The notes under the pieces were generated by a model, which did not search any database, was not told the DNA's origin, and was given only the letters and a program-made list of their open reading frames with translations. Made by a program: the position numbers and the translations under genes. From assembly GCA_963556495.2 (NCBI GenBank), contig OY747717.1:1257001-1321000 (forward strand): 64,000 nt of DNA. The letters are read 5' to 3'. Of the stretch, positions 9,863-22,299 are shown in pieces (the stretch's first letter is position 1; the number at the start of each line of letters is the position of its first letter). Source of the DNA: Valencia hispanica. Its lineage: Eukaryota; Chordata; Actinopteri; Cyprinodontiformes; Valenciidae.

Positions 9863-11721
9863 GTCTCTAAGTGTTTAATAATGTCTGTCTGTGTTTAATA
9901 ATATCCCTCAGTGTTTAATAATGTCTCTCTGTGTTTAATAATGTCTCAGTGTTTAATAATATCCCTCAGTGTTTAATAATGTCTCTCTGTGTTTAATAAT
10001 ATCCCTCAGTGTTTAAAAATGTCTCTCTGTGTTTAATAATGTCTCTCTGTGTTTAATAATATCCCTCAGTGTTTAAAAATGTCTCTCTGTGTTTAATAAT
10101 GTCTCTCTGTGTTTAATAATATCCCTCAGTGTTTAATAATGTCTCTCTGTGTTTAATAATATCTCAGTGTTTAATATCTCTCAGTGTTTAATAATGTCTC
10201 TCTGTGTTTAATAATGTCTCTCTGTGTTTAATAATGTCTCTCAGTGTTTAATAATGTCTCTCAGTGTTTAATAATGTCTCTCAGTGTTTAATAATGTCTC
10301 TCTGTGTTTAATAATGTCTCTCTGTGTTTAATAATGTCTCTCAGTGTTTAATAATGTCTCTCTGTGTTTAATAATGTCTCTCTGTGTTTAATAATGTCTC
10401 TCAGTGTTTAATAATGTCTCTCTGTGTTTAATAATGTCTCTCTGTGTTTAAAAATATCCCTCAGTGTTTAATAATGTCTCTCTGTGTTTAATAATATCCC
10501 TCAGTGTTTAATAATGTCTCAGTGTTTAATTATGTCTCAGTGTTTAATTATGTCTCAGTGTTTAATAATGCTCTAAGTGTTTAATAATGTCTCTCAGTGT
10601 TTAATAATGTCTCAGTGTTTAATTGTCTCAGTGTTTAATAATGTCTCTCTGTGTTTAATAATATCCCTCAGTGTTTAATAATGTCTCAGTGTTTAATAAT
10701 GTCTCTCAGTGTTTAATAATGTCTCTCTGTGTTTAATAATGTCTCTCAGTGTTTAATAATGTCTCTCTGTGTTTAATAATGTCTCTCAGTGTTTAATAAT
10801 GTCTCTCAGTGTTTAATAATGTCTCTCAGTGTTTAATAATGTCTCTCAGTGTTTAATAATGTCTCTCTGTGTTTAATAATATCCCTCAGTGTTTAATAAT
10901 TTCTCTCTGTTTAATAATGTCTCAGTGTTTAATTATGTCTCTAAGTGTTTAATAATTTCCCTCAGTGTTTAATAATGTCTCTCAGTGTTTAATAATGTCC
11001 CTCAGTGTTTAATAATGTCTGTGTTTAATTGTCTCAGTGTTTAATTATGTCTCTCAGTGTTTAATAATTTCCCTCAGTGTTTAATAATGTCTGTGTTTAA
11101 TTGTCTCAGTGTTTAATTATGTCTCTCAGTGTTTAATAATTTCCCTCAGTGTTTAATAATGTCTCTCAGTGTTTAATAATGTCCCTCAGTGTTTAATAAT
11201 GTCTCTCAGTGTTTAATAATGTCCCTCAGTGTTTAATAATGTCTCTCAGTGTTTAATAATGTCCCTCAGTGTTTAATAATGTCTCTCAGTGTTTAATAAT
11301 GTCCCTCAGTGTTTAATAATGTCTGTGTTTAATTGTCTCAGTGTTTAATTATGTCTCTCAGTGTTTAATAATTTCCCTCAGTGTTTAATAATGTCTCTCA
11401 GTGTTTAATAATGTCCCTCAGTGTTTAATAATGCTCTAAGTGTTTAATAATGTCTCTCAGTGTTTAATAATGTCTGTGTTTAATTGTCTCAGTGTTTAAT
11501 TATGTCTCTCAGTGTTTAATAATTTCCCTCAGTGTTTAATAATGTCTCAGTGTTTAATAATGTCTCAGTGTTTAATAATGTCTCTCAGTGTTTAATAATG
11601 TCCCTCAGTGTTTAATAATGCTCTAAGTGTTTAATTATGTCTCTCAGTGTTTAATAATTTCCCTCAGTGTTTAATAATGTCTCTAAGTGTTTAATAATAT
11701 CCCTCAGTGTTTAATAATGTC
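9863..11721 (+). repeat. Minisatellite, about 20-bp unit, 1.86 kb
   Basis: Roughly 95 tandem copies of a unit close to gtctctcagtgtttaataat. The main variants are gtctctctgtgtttaataat and atccctcagtgtttaataat, with shortened forms gtctcagtgtttaataat and gtctgtgtttaatt. Around 11018-11560 a block of four variants recurs several times, giving higher-order periodicity. It lies between pip5kl1 and dpm2. Confidence 0.97.
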
Positions 11722-12079
11722 AGGCAAATGACAGACCTGTTGTTGTGCGTAACACTCTGTGCTCTTTTATCCTACAGCCTTTAAAATCAGCTCAGAGCTT
11801 CTCTGTTTTGCTTTGTTTCTCTCCCAGATGAAGCCACTAAAGGAGCTGCTGCTGCCATTAACTTCTCACTTTTCATCTAGGAGCAGTGAAGGCTGCAAGG
11901 CAATGACTCGATGCATTCTGCTGGGTTTCTTCAGACAGAAAACTTTTTAACCAATTTGAATGATAAAACTGTCCAGGGAACACCAAGGGTTAGCTGGGGT
12001 GTAAGGCATGTCTGGGTTTAAACTCCTCCTCCTACTGTTGTTAAAACCCCAGATAAGGACGGGATCTGTTTGTTACTGA
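11722..12079. other. Intergenic, no feature recognised
   Basis: This is unique-looking sequence between the minisatellite and an inverted-repeat element. The open frame at 11759-11950 has no family resemblance. Confidence 0.35.
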
Positions 12080-12617
12080 GGCCATGTTCACATGTAGACG
12101 GTTTATAAACAAAAACTAATATTTTCACCACCTCGTTTAAAAAAAATCTCCGTCCACACCTAACTGCATGAGTGCGTTGTTAAGCACATTCACAGACATG
12201 CCAAACCTGTAGGGGGCAGTAGTTCCCCCACATCCTATCCACTTAGAGTAACTTCCTATTTCTACATACAGCAGTAATTGATCTGGTAAAACCAAGCAAA
12301 CAAAAAGCGTTTGGACAATCAATGATGCCAACACGTCTCTGAGGGCATAAATGCTGTTTCTGATCGTAAACACGAGTCGGACATGTGATGTCGGAGCATT
12401 TTTGTCGCAGACAGTGATGTTGCAAAACCTAAAACTGTTTTTTTCTGTCCACAGGCAAACGCTTAAAACTGAGAAAAAGCAAATCTTCCCTTTGGTCAGA
12501 GTTTATAAAGAGAATCGTTTTCGATGCCGTAAATCTGCGTTTTCGTGTGGATGACGGACCAAACCGTAGAAAAATGTCTTCATTTTGTGAGATACTGTGG
12601 CTACGTGTGGACAAGGC
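12080..12617. mobile_element. Non-autonomous DNA transposon with terminal inverted repeats
   Basis: The left end gccatgttcacatgtagac and the reverse complement of the right end gccttgtccacacgtagcc match at 15 of 19 positions. The body is non-coding and the length (about 540 bp) suits a MITE. I could not read a target duplication, so the superfamily is open. Confidence 0.6.
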
Positions 12618-13243
12618 ATAAGTGGAACATTTAAATTTGAGTTTAAATATTCTGGTGTTTCTTGGTTTTTCGTGTGATGCAGATTAAAGAAAGAATGAAA
12701 TGATGATTCTATGTTTCATGATGAGTTCAGGATCTTTAAAATGCGTTTAGAAAAAGTTTGATTCAAAGGTTTCGTGCAGCTTAAAGTTGGCACGTTCAGT
12801 CCAGCTGCCCTTTGACCTTTCTTCATATCATCCATCTGTTTTTTAACTCAGACTGTGTTTAGGTTGCAGAGAGCTTGTCTGATAGTTATTCTCCCTTTAA
12901 CTTGTCTTAGAGCTATGAGCTTCCTGATTGGCTGCTCCTGCTTCTGTCTGATTGGTGCTCAGCGTTTGCTCTGCTGGGATTTTACTCCACATCTGCATCA
13001 GGATTTGAATAATTAGTTCCTTCCATGATGAATTACGACCACAAGCCTGGAGTTATTTGCCTGGCAAAGCGCCGGCAGCGTGCAGCCTGAACTCACCAGG
13101 TAAGGTGAGCTCACCTGCTGAGTTTGTTTAGCTGTACGCATCACATCCTGCCTCTCAGCTCAGGACATTATCAGCCAATCAGAACTCTAACTCAGTCACT
13201 GACACGTTCTCTATGTTAGAATATAGAAAATAATATATAATAG
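12618..13243. other. Intergenic, no gene seen
   Basis: This is unique-looking sequence without a supported exon. It leads into the ATCC array. Confidence 0.35.
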
Positions 13244-13663
13244 CATCCATCCATCCATCCATCCATCCATCCGTCCGTCCATCCATCCGTCTATCCATCC
13301 ATCCATCCGTCTATCCATCCATCCGTCTATCCATCCATCCAACCATCCGTCCATCCATCCATCCATCCATCCATCCATCCATCCATCCATCCATCCGTCT
13401 ATCCATCCATCCGTCCATCCATCCGTCTATCCATCCATCCATCCATCCGTCTATCCATCCATCCAACCATCCGTCCATCCATCCGTCTATCCATCCATCC
13501 ATCCGTCCATCCAACCATCCGTCTATCCATCCATCCATCCATCCATCCATCCGTCTATCCATCCATCCAACCATCCGTCCATCCATCCGTCTATCCATCC
13601 ATCCATCCATCCATCCATCCATCCTTCCATCCATCCAACAAACTTACCATCCATCCGTCCATC
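13244..13663 (+). repeat. ATCC tetranucleotide array with internal variants
   Basis: About 420 bp of (ATCC)n carry gtct, gtcc and aacc variants at recurring places, such as ccgtctatccatccatcc and ccaaccatccgtccatcc. The variants repeat in blocks of about 60-130 bp, so the array grew by segment duplication as well as slippage. Confidence 0.97.
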
Positions 13664-13764
13664 TTAATCAAGGATTCCAGCCTTTTCTAATTGTGAACTT
13701 TATTTATTCAGTGAAAGGCTCAATGAGATTTAAATCTCTTTTTCAGGAGAAACTAGGAAGGTAT

Positions 13765-13765
<1 letters not shown>

Positions 13766-13826
<61 letters not shown>
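13766..13826 (+). repeat. TATC tetranucleotide microsatellite
   Basis: About 15 perfect copies of the TATC unit. Confidence 0.97.
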
Positions 13827-13827
<1 letters not shown>

Positions 13828-14939
13828 GATGAATTATTTTACTCACCTCAGAGGGAGATCTGGTCTGGTTCTGTCTCTGGTTCTGGTCAGTCCGTGTCTG
13901 CAGGTCATGTGTCCCGAGCCGGTCCTGGATCAGCCTCTGGTCACACCCAAACACTGACACCGACTGACTCTGCAGCTGCAGCACAAACAGGAAGGACAAA
14001 CGGGCTGATGGTGCCCCGACTCCACAGGCTGCAGCAGCTCAGGGACATTCAGCAGCATTCTCCTTCAAATTAAAAGCCCAGTGGAACAAATCTGCAACTC
14101 CAGCTGAGAGCTGAGGAATAAACCTGATCAGAACCAACCTAATCCAGTTTGTCTAACTGATCCAGAACCAACTTTTGATCCTTTTACATCATTTCTGAAC
14201 TTTAAACTTTTCTTCTGACACGTTCATGTTTGGGAACTATTGCTTAATGGAATAATTCTGCAGTAGTGTAATAAAAATATAGAAAGAAATATCGATTTTC
14301 TGTTTTTTATTGGATTAGAAGGAAATTAAACGTGACCCAACTGTCAGTAGGTAACATCCCACAGGTAAGAATCACCTGGAGCTCCAACATTTCTGCCACT
14401 GACATATGAAACACAACTTCACCAAGAAAAAAAGGAACAATCAGTGTTTTTAAAGAGGCTTCAGGAGAAAATCTGCTTTTTTCAACCATGTTTATGCAGA
14501 AATATGAAAATAAAGTATTACTGCACACCAACCGTTTATATTCTATGGAACAATATTATTGACTGAAAAAAATGCAGATTTAATTTACATTATCATTAAT
14601 TTTTTTCTGATAGTGTTGTTTGTATAAACTGATCATTTTAAATCATTAAAAAAATTATATTTTTCATTGAATGTTTATAAACAGAAAAGGCCTCTGATAT
14701 AATTTTGTGGAAAATTATTGATGCTGAAATAAATGTTTTATTTCAACGTTGCATAATTTATTCTGACGGTTTAAAAAAAAACTTTCAAAATATTAAATTT
14801 TTTTTTTTTTTTTTTTATCCTGATCTTTTCAGATTGTTTTTATGATTCTGATAACTGTTTATCTTTAACAGGTAGATCTGTATCTGGACATATATGAGCT
14901 GCTGATTCTGTGCTCGGGTAAATTCTCAAAGGTCTAAAC
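13827..14939. other. Intergenic, AT-rich, no gene seen
   Basis: It is mostly AT-rich, with a poly-T run near 14799-14817. No supported exon or named repeat. Confidence 0.35.
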
Positions 14940-15956
14940 TAGGGCTGTCAAAATTAATGCGTTAACGCAGGTCAATTAATTTGTGGAATAACCCGATTAA
15001 TTTTTTTAATGCAATTATCGCATGCACAGAATGACCCGCTCTGTTTACCCCACAATTCAACCAGCGGTGCTTTCAGGGCTCCTCACGTAAACAGCATGGC
15101 AGACCCAAACTACATCCATGGTTCCATGTGAACGTCTCTTCTCAGTCGCAGAAAGAGACACGATTATGTCGTGTGCTGTTGGTCGCTTTGATAAAACAAC
15201 AGATTTGCGTTCCATCGCTTTGCCCATTTCAAGGCAAACAAAAGATGTCTTTGGTTGTAAGCAATCAGAAGAAGTGATCGGAACGAACAGATGATTAAAA
15301 ATGCAACAATCTGCAACGACCACATCAGGTAAGCCTTGGCTAGCAAACAAGCTAACATAGCTAACCAACCCTGCAGCTGCAAGATAACTGCAAATAATAA
15401 CAGTGGGAACCAGGGAGTAATGTAAAGGTTCGGTGAGAAAAATTCAATTCAAAAATACTATATTGATCCCAGAGAGAAATTGAGTGTTGTTGTAGCTCAT
15501 ACTATTTAATTCTTCAAGGAGTTGTTGTAGATTCTGATGGCTGTGGGCAGGAAGGATCTCCTGTAGCAGTTTGTGTTGCAGTGAAACTGAAGAAGCCTCT
15601 GACTAAGGATACTCTGTTGTAGGATAGTCCCATGAAGAGGATGCTCAGGATTTGTCCAATATTGATAAGAAACTGTCAGCTTTACATTCAGAAAATGTTA
15701 GCCAGTTAGTTAGCCTTAGCAACTGGCTAAAAGATGAAAAAGTTAAAATGGCCGCGTGTAAATGTGATAGTGGAGTTTAAAACAAAAGTTCCATGTAGTT
15801 GTCCTGTATTTCCTAAAAGAGCAACAACTTCTAGTTTTGTCCTTTATTTACACTGAAAATTGTACTTTTTCAGTCATATTAATTGCGATTAATCGTGATT
15901 AACTCACAGCCACCCTGTAATAATTAGATGACATTTTTTAATCGTTTGACAGCCTA
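14940..15956. mobile_element. hAT-type non-autonomous element
   Basis: The left end is tagggctgtcaaaattaatg. The right end, reverse-complemented, is taggctgtcaaacgatt, the same repeat with one base lost. The flanks are gtctaaac (14932-14939) and gtcaaaac (15957-15964), an 8-bp target duplication with one mismatch, as hAT elements make. Sub-terminal blocks rich in attaat and gattaa are typical of this teleost family. A LINE fragment is nested at 15440-15662. No transposase frame. Confidence 0.85.
15440..15662 (-). mobile_element. LINE 3'-end fragment nested in the hAT-type element
   Basis: It matches 58392-58615 block by block in the same orientation: ttcaattcaaaaatac, tattgatcccagag, gctgtgggcaggaaggat, ctcatgaagaggatgctcag. 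It is a 5'-truncated copy that inserted after the hAT-type element had landed. Confidence 0.8.
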
Positions 15957-15964
15957 GTCAAAAC

Positions 15965-17559
15965 ACGATGTCAGCGCTGACTTAAAGACATCTTCAAAAA
16001 TGACACAAATCAAAAATGAAGAAAAATCTGTGGAGAAAAATCCAAAACATGAAGGAAACCAATGAATGCAACAGAATAACTGAAGCTGCTGGAGAGGCCC
16101 GTCTCCATGATCTGTGTCGTACCTTCAGCAGGTTCTGACCCGCTCCATGAGGTCCAGGAGGACTGCAGAGAGGAAGGTCTGAGTTTCCTGAGACGTTCCA
16201 GCTTCTGCTGTCCTGTTGGTGCGCCTCCCATCACCTGACCCTGCAGGAGCCAATCACCTCTGTCCGTTTTAACGAGAGTAAGGATCCTCTCCGACGGTCG
16301 TAGCAGCGGTTATCTCTGGAGACCAGACAGGCTTTGTTAAGGACCCCGCCCGACCCAAACACCAGAAGGTGTCCTCTGACTGGACGCCCTGAAGCGTCTC
16401 ACCGGGGTCAGTGGGGTCAGTGTGCTAAAATCAGGTTCTGCATACAGGTTCATATGTTGGTCTCCAGTAGCGGCTTAGAGTAATAATAATAATAATAATG
16501 ACCCTTCTTCATGTTTCAGGCTTGAAAGTAGCTCCATACAACGCTGGTCGTGTATCTTCACCATCATTGCTGCGTTTGGAGCTTCTCTAATAACTTTGGC
16601 TAAAATCAATGAAGAACCAACTGATGGCTTTCAGCAGTTTTTCTGTTTTCATGGAATAACTGCATTAAATTTTCAATAAGAGCACCTGGGAATTTTTTTA
16701 GATACTTCTCTTTGGGTTGGAAAATATCTGTTTGTTTTTTTACATAACTAAATACAAATATGAACATGTCATAAAAGGAAAATGTCTCCATCTTCTGTAT
16801 GTAATGGTTTTATGTTTTATAGAAACAAAATGGGTGGTTCTTTAAAAATAACATTTCCTACAGTAGACATTTATCAGAAAAACGGTTAGCCAACATCAGC
16901 GGCTCTAAACAAGTTTTATTTAGCTGAACGGAGGGTAAAAATGGTAGCAGGACCACCAGCTTCATACAGCCAGATGTCTGGATTATAGGAAAGAAAACAA
17001 AGAATGTAAAGTTTCAATACATTTATTTTCTTATGCAATGTTTTATACCTGTAAGCTTTTTATTTTCCTTTTAGGATGCCAATTTACATCTGGCTACCAG
17101 GACTACGGATGAAAATTAGCCTTTGGCTAACTCTGGCATGTTAGTTTTGGTAATAACAAAAAAATAAACTACTACTACATATGTAGATGATTTATTACTT
17201 TTTTTAAACAAACACCCTGTTAAGAATATCAGGTTAAATAAATCCTCAGAAAAGTTAAATAAACTCCATCGGTAATGTTGATTATCTATTCAATCTAATT
17301 TAATAGAGTTCCCAAAACAATACAAGAAAAAAAAACTAACCATTGACAGAGGGTTTGCATTTAAAGTTGGGCTCTGCTGCCCCCTCTGTGTGGGAGGAGG
17401 AATGCAGTCAAGATGAACGTTTTACAAACTATTTACGCTAAAAACTTCTGTGTTTGTGATAAAACATGTTTTTCAACTCTCAAGACAAATTTATATCTTC
17501 ATTCAGTTGGAAGAAGCAAAATCTGCGTATATGAAAACACAGAGGATGAGGAGAAACCA
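15965..17559. other. Intergenic, no gene confirmed
   Basis: It contains an AAT microsatellite near 16481-16500. The segment 16100-16400 is more GC-rich than its surroundings and could hold an unrecognised promoter or first exon for pip5kl1; I see no proof. Confidence 0.3.
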
Positions 17560-18090
17560 AAAAGCAGGATTTCATGAACCCAAACAGGCAGGTGAAAAAG
17601 TAATGACTCCCGTCGTTAAATACTATATTAACCGAGCCACACCCAGACGTGAAGAAGCAGAGATGTCTGTGGGCTAAAAGCTCTCAAAGAAACATCACGC
17701 TCCAATCTAAAGAAAATTAAAACAAGACGAGCAATAAAGTCAATCTGGTGGTGGTGGTATGATGCTATGGGTCTGCTTCAGCACCTGTAGGCCTTTATGT
17801 AACTGATGGAACCATGAACTCTGCAGAAGATCCGACCATCAGGTTGGACCTGAAGCTCCAGCAGAAGCCTCATCTCTGAATGACTCATTAAAATAAAAAC
17901 GATTTTGGAGTGGCCTAGTCAAAGTCTGGACTTAAATCCGATTCTGTAGTCTGACTTTAAACAGGTCGATCCTGCTGGAAAACCCTCCGATGAGTCTGAA
18001 ATAAATCCAACGAGTAAACCAGAGCAGGTCAAAGGTCACCCTCAGTGAACACCAAGTTGGTGGGTTTGGGGGGGGTGAATACTTTAATTA
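17560..18090 (+). pseudogene. Tc1-like transposase remnant, C-terminal part
   Basis: Near 17901-17949 the plus strand reads ILEWPSQSLDLNPIL followed by a stop. This is the [12 protein letters not shown] motif around the third catalytic residue of Tc1 transposases, with Glu replaced by Leu. Upstream, tggtggtggtatgatgctat near 17742 fits the second half of the core. Earlier and later parts are out of frame. A third, strongly decayed Tc1 lineage. Confidence 0.65.
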
Positions 18091-18663
18091 TTGATAGATT
18101 TATTCCCTCAATAAATGAAATCATTTTAAAACAGCTTATTGTTTTCTGATATCAGTTTGTTGATCTGAAATACTTACAAAAAAAGTCTCATTTTCCCCCA
18201 TTTCAATACAAAAATAAAATAAAAACAATGTCTTAGACAAATTTGTTTCGACTTTTCTTTATATTTTTTTTGGTGACGGTGCTGATGTCATCAGAAAAAT
18301 ATTTCCACGTCTCAATAAAGTCTGAGGATATTTACAGAAGGTTCTGACATTTTTCTGACCAATCACAAACATGCACTCATTATTTAACCATCATACCAGA
18401 TTATTCCTGCTGAGCTCAGCTGGCTGGGTTTTAGTTACAGCTGGTCTTCTGCAAAACAACCACTGGGGGGAGCCAAAGATCAGGTCAAACTCTGGAGAGG
18501 TGAGGGAAGGTTTGGGCTGCATGTGTAGAATAAAATGTGTCCCTGTGTTGTAAATTAACCCCAGAATGGATCCAACATGCCATAAAACGCATCAGGTGAC
18601 CTTCTCTAACATCTGAAGCTGCAAACAGAGAAACTCCACACCAGTCCCACATCCATCCTCAGT
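18091..18663 (-). other. Downstream flank and likely 3' UTR of dpm2
   Basis: The dpm2 stop is at 18664-18666. The first clear minus-strand AATAAA downstream is at 18099-18104, which would give a 3' UTR of about 550 nt. The stretch shows no other gene. Confidence 0.35.
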
Positions 18664-21600
18664 TCAGTCCACTTTCTTGGGTTGGCGATTCTTCCACATG
18701 ACGACTGCAGTGAAGGTTCCTGTGGAGCAGAAACAGAACATATGAAGCTGATGAGGCAGAAACATGTTGGTTGAGGTAAAAGTCGGGGGGGCATCAGAAG
18801 TCGGACCTATGCACAGCAGCAGGACCACCGCAGCGATTCCAGGCAGGATAACCGAGTATTCCCGAGGGAGGAAATATCTGTGGAGGACGTGATCGCTGTC
18901 CACGAACGGCTGCAAGAAAAACACACAAAAAAAACACAGGATCAGGTTCAGGAGTCAGAACTGACCTGAAATCTAATAAAACCACGTACAGAAATACAGT
19001 CACAGGATTCAAATTGAATGGTTTATTACTGTGTTTACTGCGGGTGTAACCGTACAGAAAAATCACGGTCTGCACATGACCTTTTCACCTCCACCATAAA
19101 CAGTTAAATATGGATTTTGATGAAGTTTTCAGGAAATGTCTTCAGTGGGACCAGGGAGGCGCGATTAGTCAGAGGGCTTTTCTAGTTGTTGTTTTTTTTA
19201 CTTTGATCAGCGTTAAACAAACAGTTTTTCCTGAATTTCTTCCTTTCAGTTCCTGAAAGTAATTTGATTTTATGACTGAAAAAAGTTAAAAGGTTAGAAC
19301 TGACTGGAGATTTGATTGGATTTAAAAAAATAAAATAAAATAGTACCAGCACACATAGCCAGAGTAGAAAACAATAGAACCATTTGAAAACAGTCAGTTT
19401 TAATGTTTAGACATGTTTAACTAATACTGCTGGAGGTTTCTTCCTGTTAAAGGGGAGTTTTTCCTCTCCACCGTCGCTACATGCTTGCTCAGTATGAGGG
19501 ATTGCTGAAGGATTGCTGTGGTTGGAAAGTCTGCATCAACGGGGCCCAACCTCACGCCAATGACTGACGCAATCTGCTGGGATTCCTTAAATAGGAAACT
19601 TTTTAACTGATTGGAATGTTTGTATAAATGTATTGAAATAACTTCTTGTTAAGTGCCTTGAGATGACATCTGTTGTGAATTGGCGCTATATAAATAAACT
19701 GAATTGAATATTTGAGAATAAAATATGCTTAAATCACTTTGTTGTTTTGATATTTCAACATGCTAATCTCCCAGCCAACGTTCCCTCTAAACTGAGTGCG
19801 TGCGCAATTGCGCACTGCTGACAGTCTTCGCGCACAGAAAATCTGCTCTGCGCACAAAAAAGAAAACAGAAAAACTAACCTGAATTTAAAAAAAACTGTC
19901 ACCAGTTTATGAGCAGCAGAAATACAAATAATGGTGTGATTATATACTGTATTTTGCAGACAAAGAGTTACAGGACCCTCTCCCAGACCACAACAAGAGC
20001 TTCTCACAATGGCTCGTGCTTATAATACAAGTCAGACCTTTATAATAAAAATGTTAAGTGTGTTTCCAAAATTTGACTTCATAGTTAGCTCGGCTTACTT
20101 GGCAGTTCATGTTTCTCCACAGTTACAATGAGATATTTATACTTACAATAGTGTTAACACACTACACAGGTCATGAATACGATCTTTGTCATTTTCATTG
20201 TAAGTGAGATAATGTACTTAATTAAAAAGTATTCTCACAGATATTTAAATGCTTTAATTAGATCATTTCAATAAACTATGTAAACTGGATGGATGCGATG
20301 CTGGCATGACCACAGTGCACACATCTGATGTTGCTCACAGAGGTCAAAGGCGTGTGTGTGTTTGCTCAGACACATGACAATTAGAGGGAACATTGCTCCC
20401 AGCTGTATTTGAATGCAGCATTGGCAGCTGTTGGGAAAATCCCTTCTCATCAACAGGGATTCCTCCGACTTGCCTTTTATCCAAAACAAGGAGTTTGGTC
20501 TGATTGGATGCCACTGGTAGCCATGTTGACGTCAGCTGATGTTTCTCTAGTGTCACTGATGTTTCCATTGTTTCAGGTGAGTCATTCAGTTCAGAGCAGA
20601 GCGCGTTATGGACCTTATTGCTGCTGAAAGATGCGTTCACTGACAAAGTTCTGGTTCGGTCCATCTTTCTTTCTCTACTGTAGCTGCATGAGAAACCATT
20701 AATGTTCCCAAACAGCAGAATTTAGTGATAGCTGGGAGTCTTTCCTGTTTTGTTCTGGTGTCACTTTTTAAAGTTGCCCTGTGGAAACGTCGCACTGCGC
20801 CCTGAGTTCCTCACATAAACATTCTACATGTGTTCAGGTAGAAAGCAGACGGATTCATTCAGAATCGAACCGACAGGGCCGTACCCAAAATACAAAGACA
20901 TGTAAACAGGATCAATCAGGTGAGTGATTGTGATCCTAACTGAACCGTAGGATCAAGCAGAACGTACCAGAACTATGACCCACAGCGTGTAATAAGTGAA
21001 GAGCAGGAGGCTGAACACCACCAGACTCATCCCAACAGCCTGATCCGCTCCTGTAGCCTGAAAAACAGCAAACACATTTTCCTCTTAGCTTTCCTTCCCC
21101 CTTCACCGTCAACATTCCTGGTCCGGCTTCAAATAGGAAACCTGGAAGGACGGAAAGATACAACATTGATCATACCACAGGGAATTAATGGAAAATACTT
21201 CAATCAAATTCCAGACTGCAGAAATCCTGCTTTACCTGAGGAAAACTTGAACTCCTCCTCCAGAACTCAGAGGAAGCACTGAAACGTTTTTTATTCCAGC
21301 TGAGAATCGTGTTGAACTGAACCTGTAACTTAATGATTTTACTCTTCAGGATCAGAGGAGAAAACTGAAGCGGGACAATTTAACTTAATAATAAATCAGC
21401 CCTCAAACGATTTTTATTCTAACGGGAGAACATCTAAATATCACAGAAATGACATCATATGGAAACATTCAAGTTCTGCAAAATTCATCTGGAAATATAA
21501 GATTAAAACTATTTCGATTTGACTCTCTTTCTTGCTATCTGATTGTGGTTGAAGTTATTGAGCAGAATAATAAACATGAACATGTGCAGCTGCAGAAATA

Positions 21601-21968
21601 AAACCGTTTTCCCTCCTTTAAAGGCTTTTATTTTTAAACCACGTCCAGCTTCACACCAAACTCCTAACAGATATCTGAAGATTTTAGGCTATAATCAGCT
21701 TTATTTCTAAAAAACTGATGATAAAACTTATTTTATGAACAAACAACGTTTCCTGTTGAATTCGGCCTCGAAGAGTCTAATAAATCTGGAGACATTTAAA
21801 GCAAATAAGTGATACAAAGTCTGTGAACAGGGAAAATTAATCCCTAACATCAGCTTCATGTTTTACCTCCGGCTCATTTAGTCAAACGCGTTAAAAAAAC
21901 AACAACTAAAATCTCATTTTAAATCTGATTTTTACCATAAATGTTTATTAGTTTATGTTTCTTACCAT
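18664..21968 (-). CDS. dpm2: Dolichol phosphate-mannose biosynthesis regulatory protein (DPM synthase subunit 2), 83 aa
   Basis: Four exons: 21966-21968 (only the ATG), 20968-21057, 18807-18909 and 18664-18719 with stop TGA. Splice sites are GTAAGA/CAG, GTACGT/CAG and GTCCGA/CAG, and phases agree. The product has two hydrophobic helices, about residues 9-31 ([21 protein letters not shown]) and 50-72 (the [18 protein letters not shown] region), separated by [16 protein letters not shown], and ends in a lysine-rich [10 protein letters not shown] tail. Human DPM2 is 84 aa with the same layout. The known role is an ER membrane subunit of dolichol-phosphate-mannose synthase that stabilises the catalytic subunit; it supplies mannose donor for N-glycans, GPI anchors and O-mannosylation. 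Intron 2 carries a LINE tail and a hAT-type MITE. The first intron directly follows the start codon. Confidence 0.95.
19429..19710 (+). mobile_element. L2-type LINE 3' tail
   Basis: It is nearly identical to 8189-8479 and 52884-53160: tggaggtttcttcctgttaa through ggcgctatataaataaactg and gaattgaa. It is a severely 5'-truncated insertion in dpm2 intron 2, antisense to the gene. Confidence 0.85.
19776..20395. mobile_element. hAT-type MITE in dpm2 intron 2
   Basis: The termini are CAACGTTCCCTCTAA and, reverse-complemented, CAATGTTCCCTCTAA. They are flanked by a perfect 8-bp duplication CTCCCAGC at 19768-19775 and 20396-20403. Sub-terminal sequence is rich in gcgca and cacac blocks. No coding capacity. 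At 620 bp it is a complete non-autonomous insertion. Confidence 0.92.
20404..20967. other. Rest of dpm2 intron 2, nothing recognised
   Basis: It is unique-looking intron sequence up to the donor of exon 2. Confidence 0.35.
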
Positions 21969-22299
21969 GTTTATAGCCACGTAGTGAAGGATTATTTGTT
22001 AATGCTTCCTGCTTTACTACTTCTTTTCCTGAATCTATCGGAAATGAAAGAACTCTCTGACGTCCCCTAGCGGATGAATGGTGCAATTTCACCGCCTCTG
22101 GTAAAGATGAGTAAAATATATGTAAAACAAAAAGCAAATCTGATCTTGAGTTCAGTTTTTTTAAAATCGAAATGAGACTCAACATTAAAACTTAAACAAT
22201 CAGAAAAATAATTATCTATATATCGATTTTTAACAGATTCCCACAAAAACTTTCTCCATCCTCTGCTGTCTAAAGTTTTATCTTTAGGCAAATGCAGAG
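21969..22299 (-). promoter_or_regulatory. Presumed dpm2 5' UTR and promoter
   Basis: Just upstream of the dpm2 ATG the sequence holds a CRE-like TGACGTCC at 22058-22065. On the minus strand purine-rich AGGAA cores of ETS type lie nearby. There is no TATA box at a suitable place. A hAT-type element begins at 22300, so the native promoter is probably short. Confidence 0.45.

Noticed and set aside
9863..11721. CRISPR-like regular array
   Set aside because: Units are contiguous with no unique spacers, and the genome is a vertebrate; it is a minisatellite.
13311..13634. 107-codon open frame of Met-Asp-Gly-Trp repeats
   Set aside because: It is the translation of the ATCC microsatellite; any such array is open in several frames.
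16010..16234. Coding first exon of pip5kl1 joined to 8752
   Set aside because: Its donor is in phase 1 and would shift the downstream PIP5KL1 frame; at best it is non-coding.
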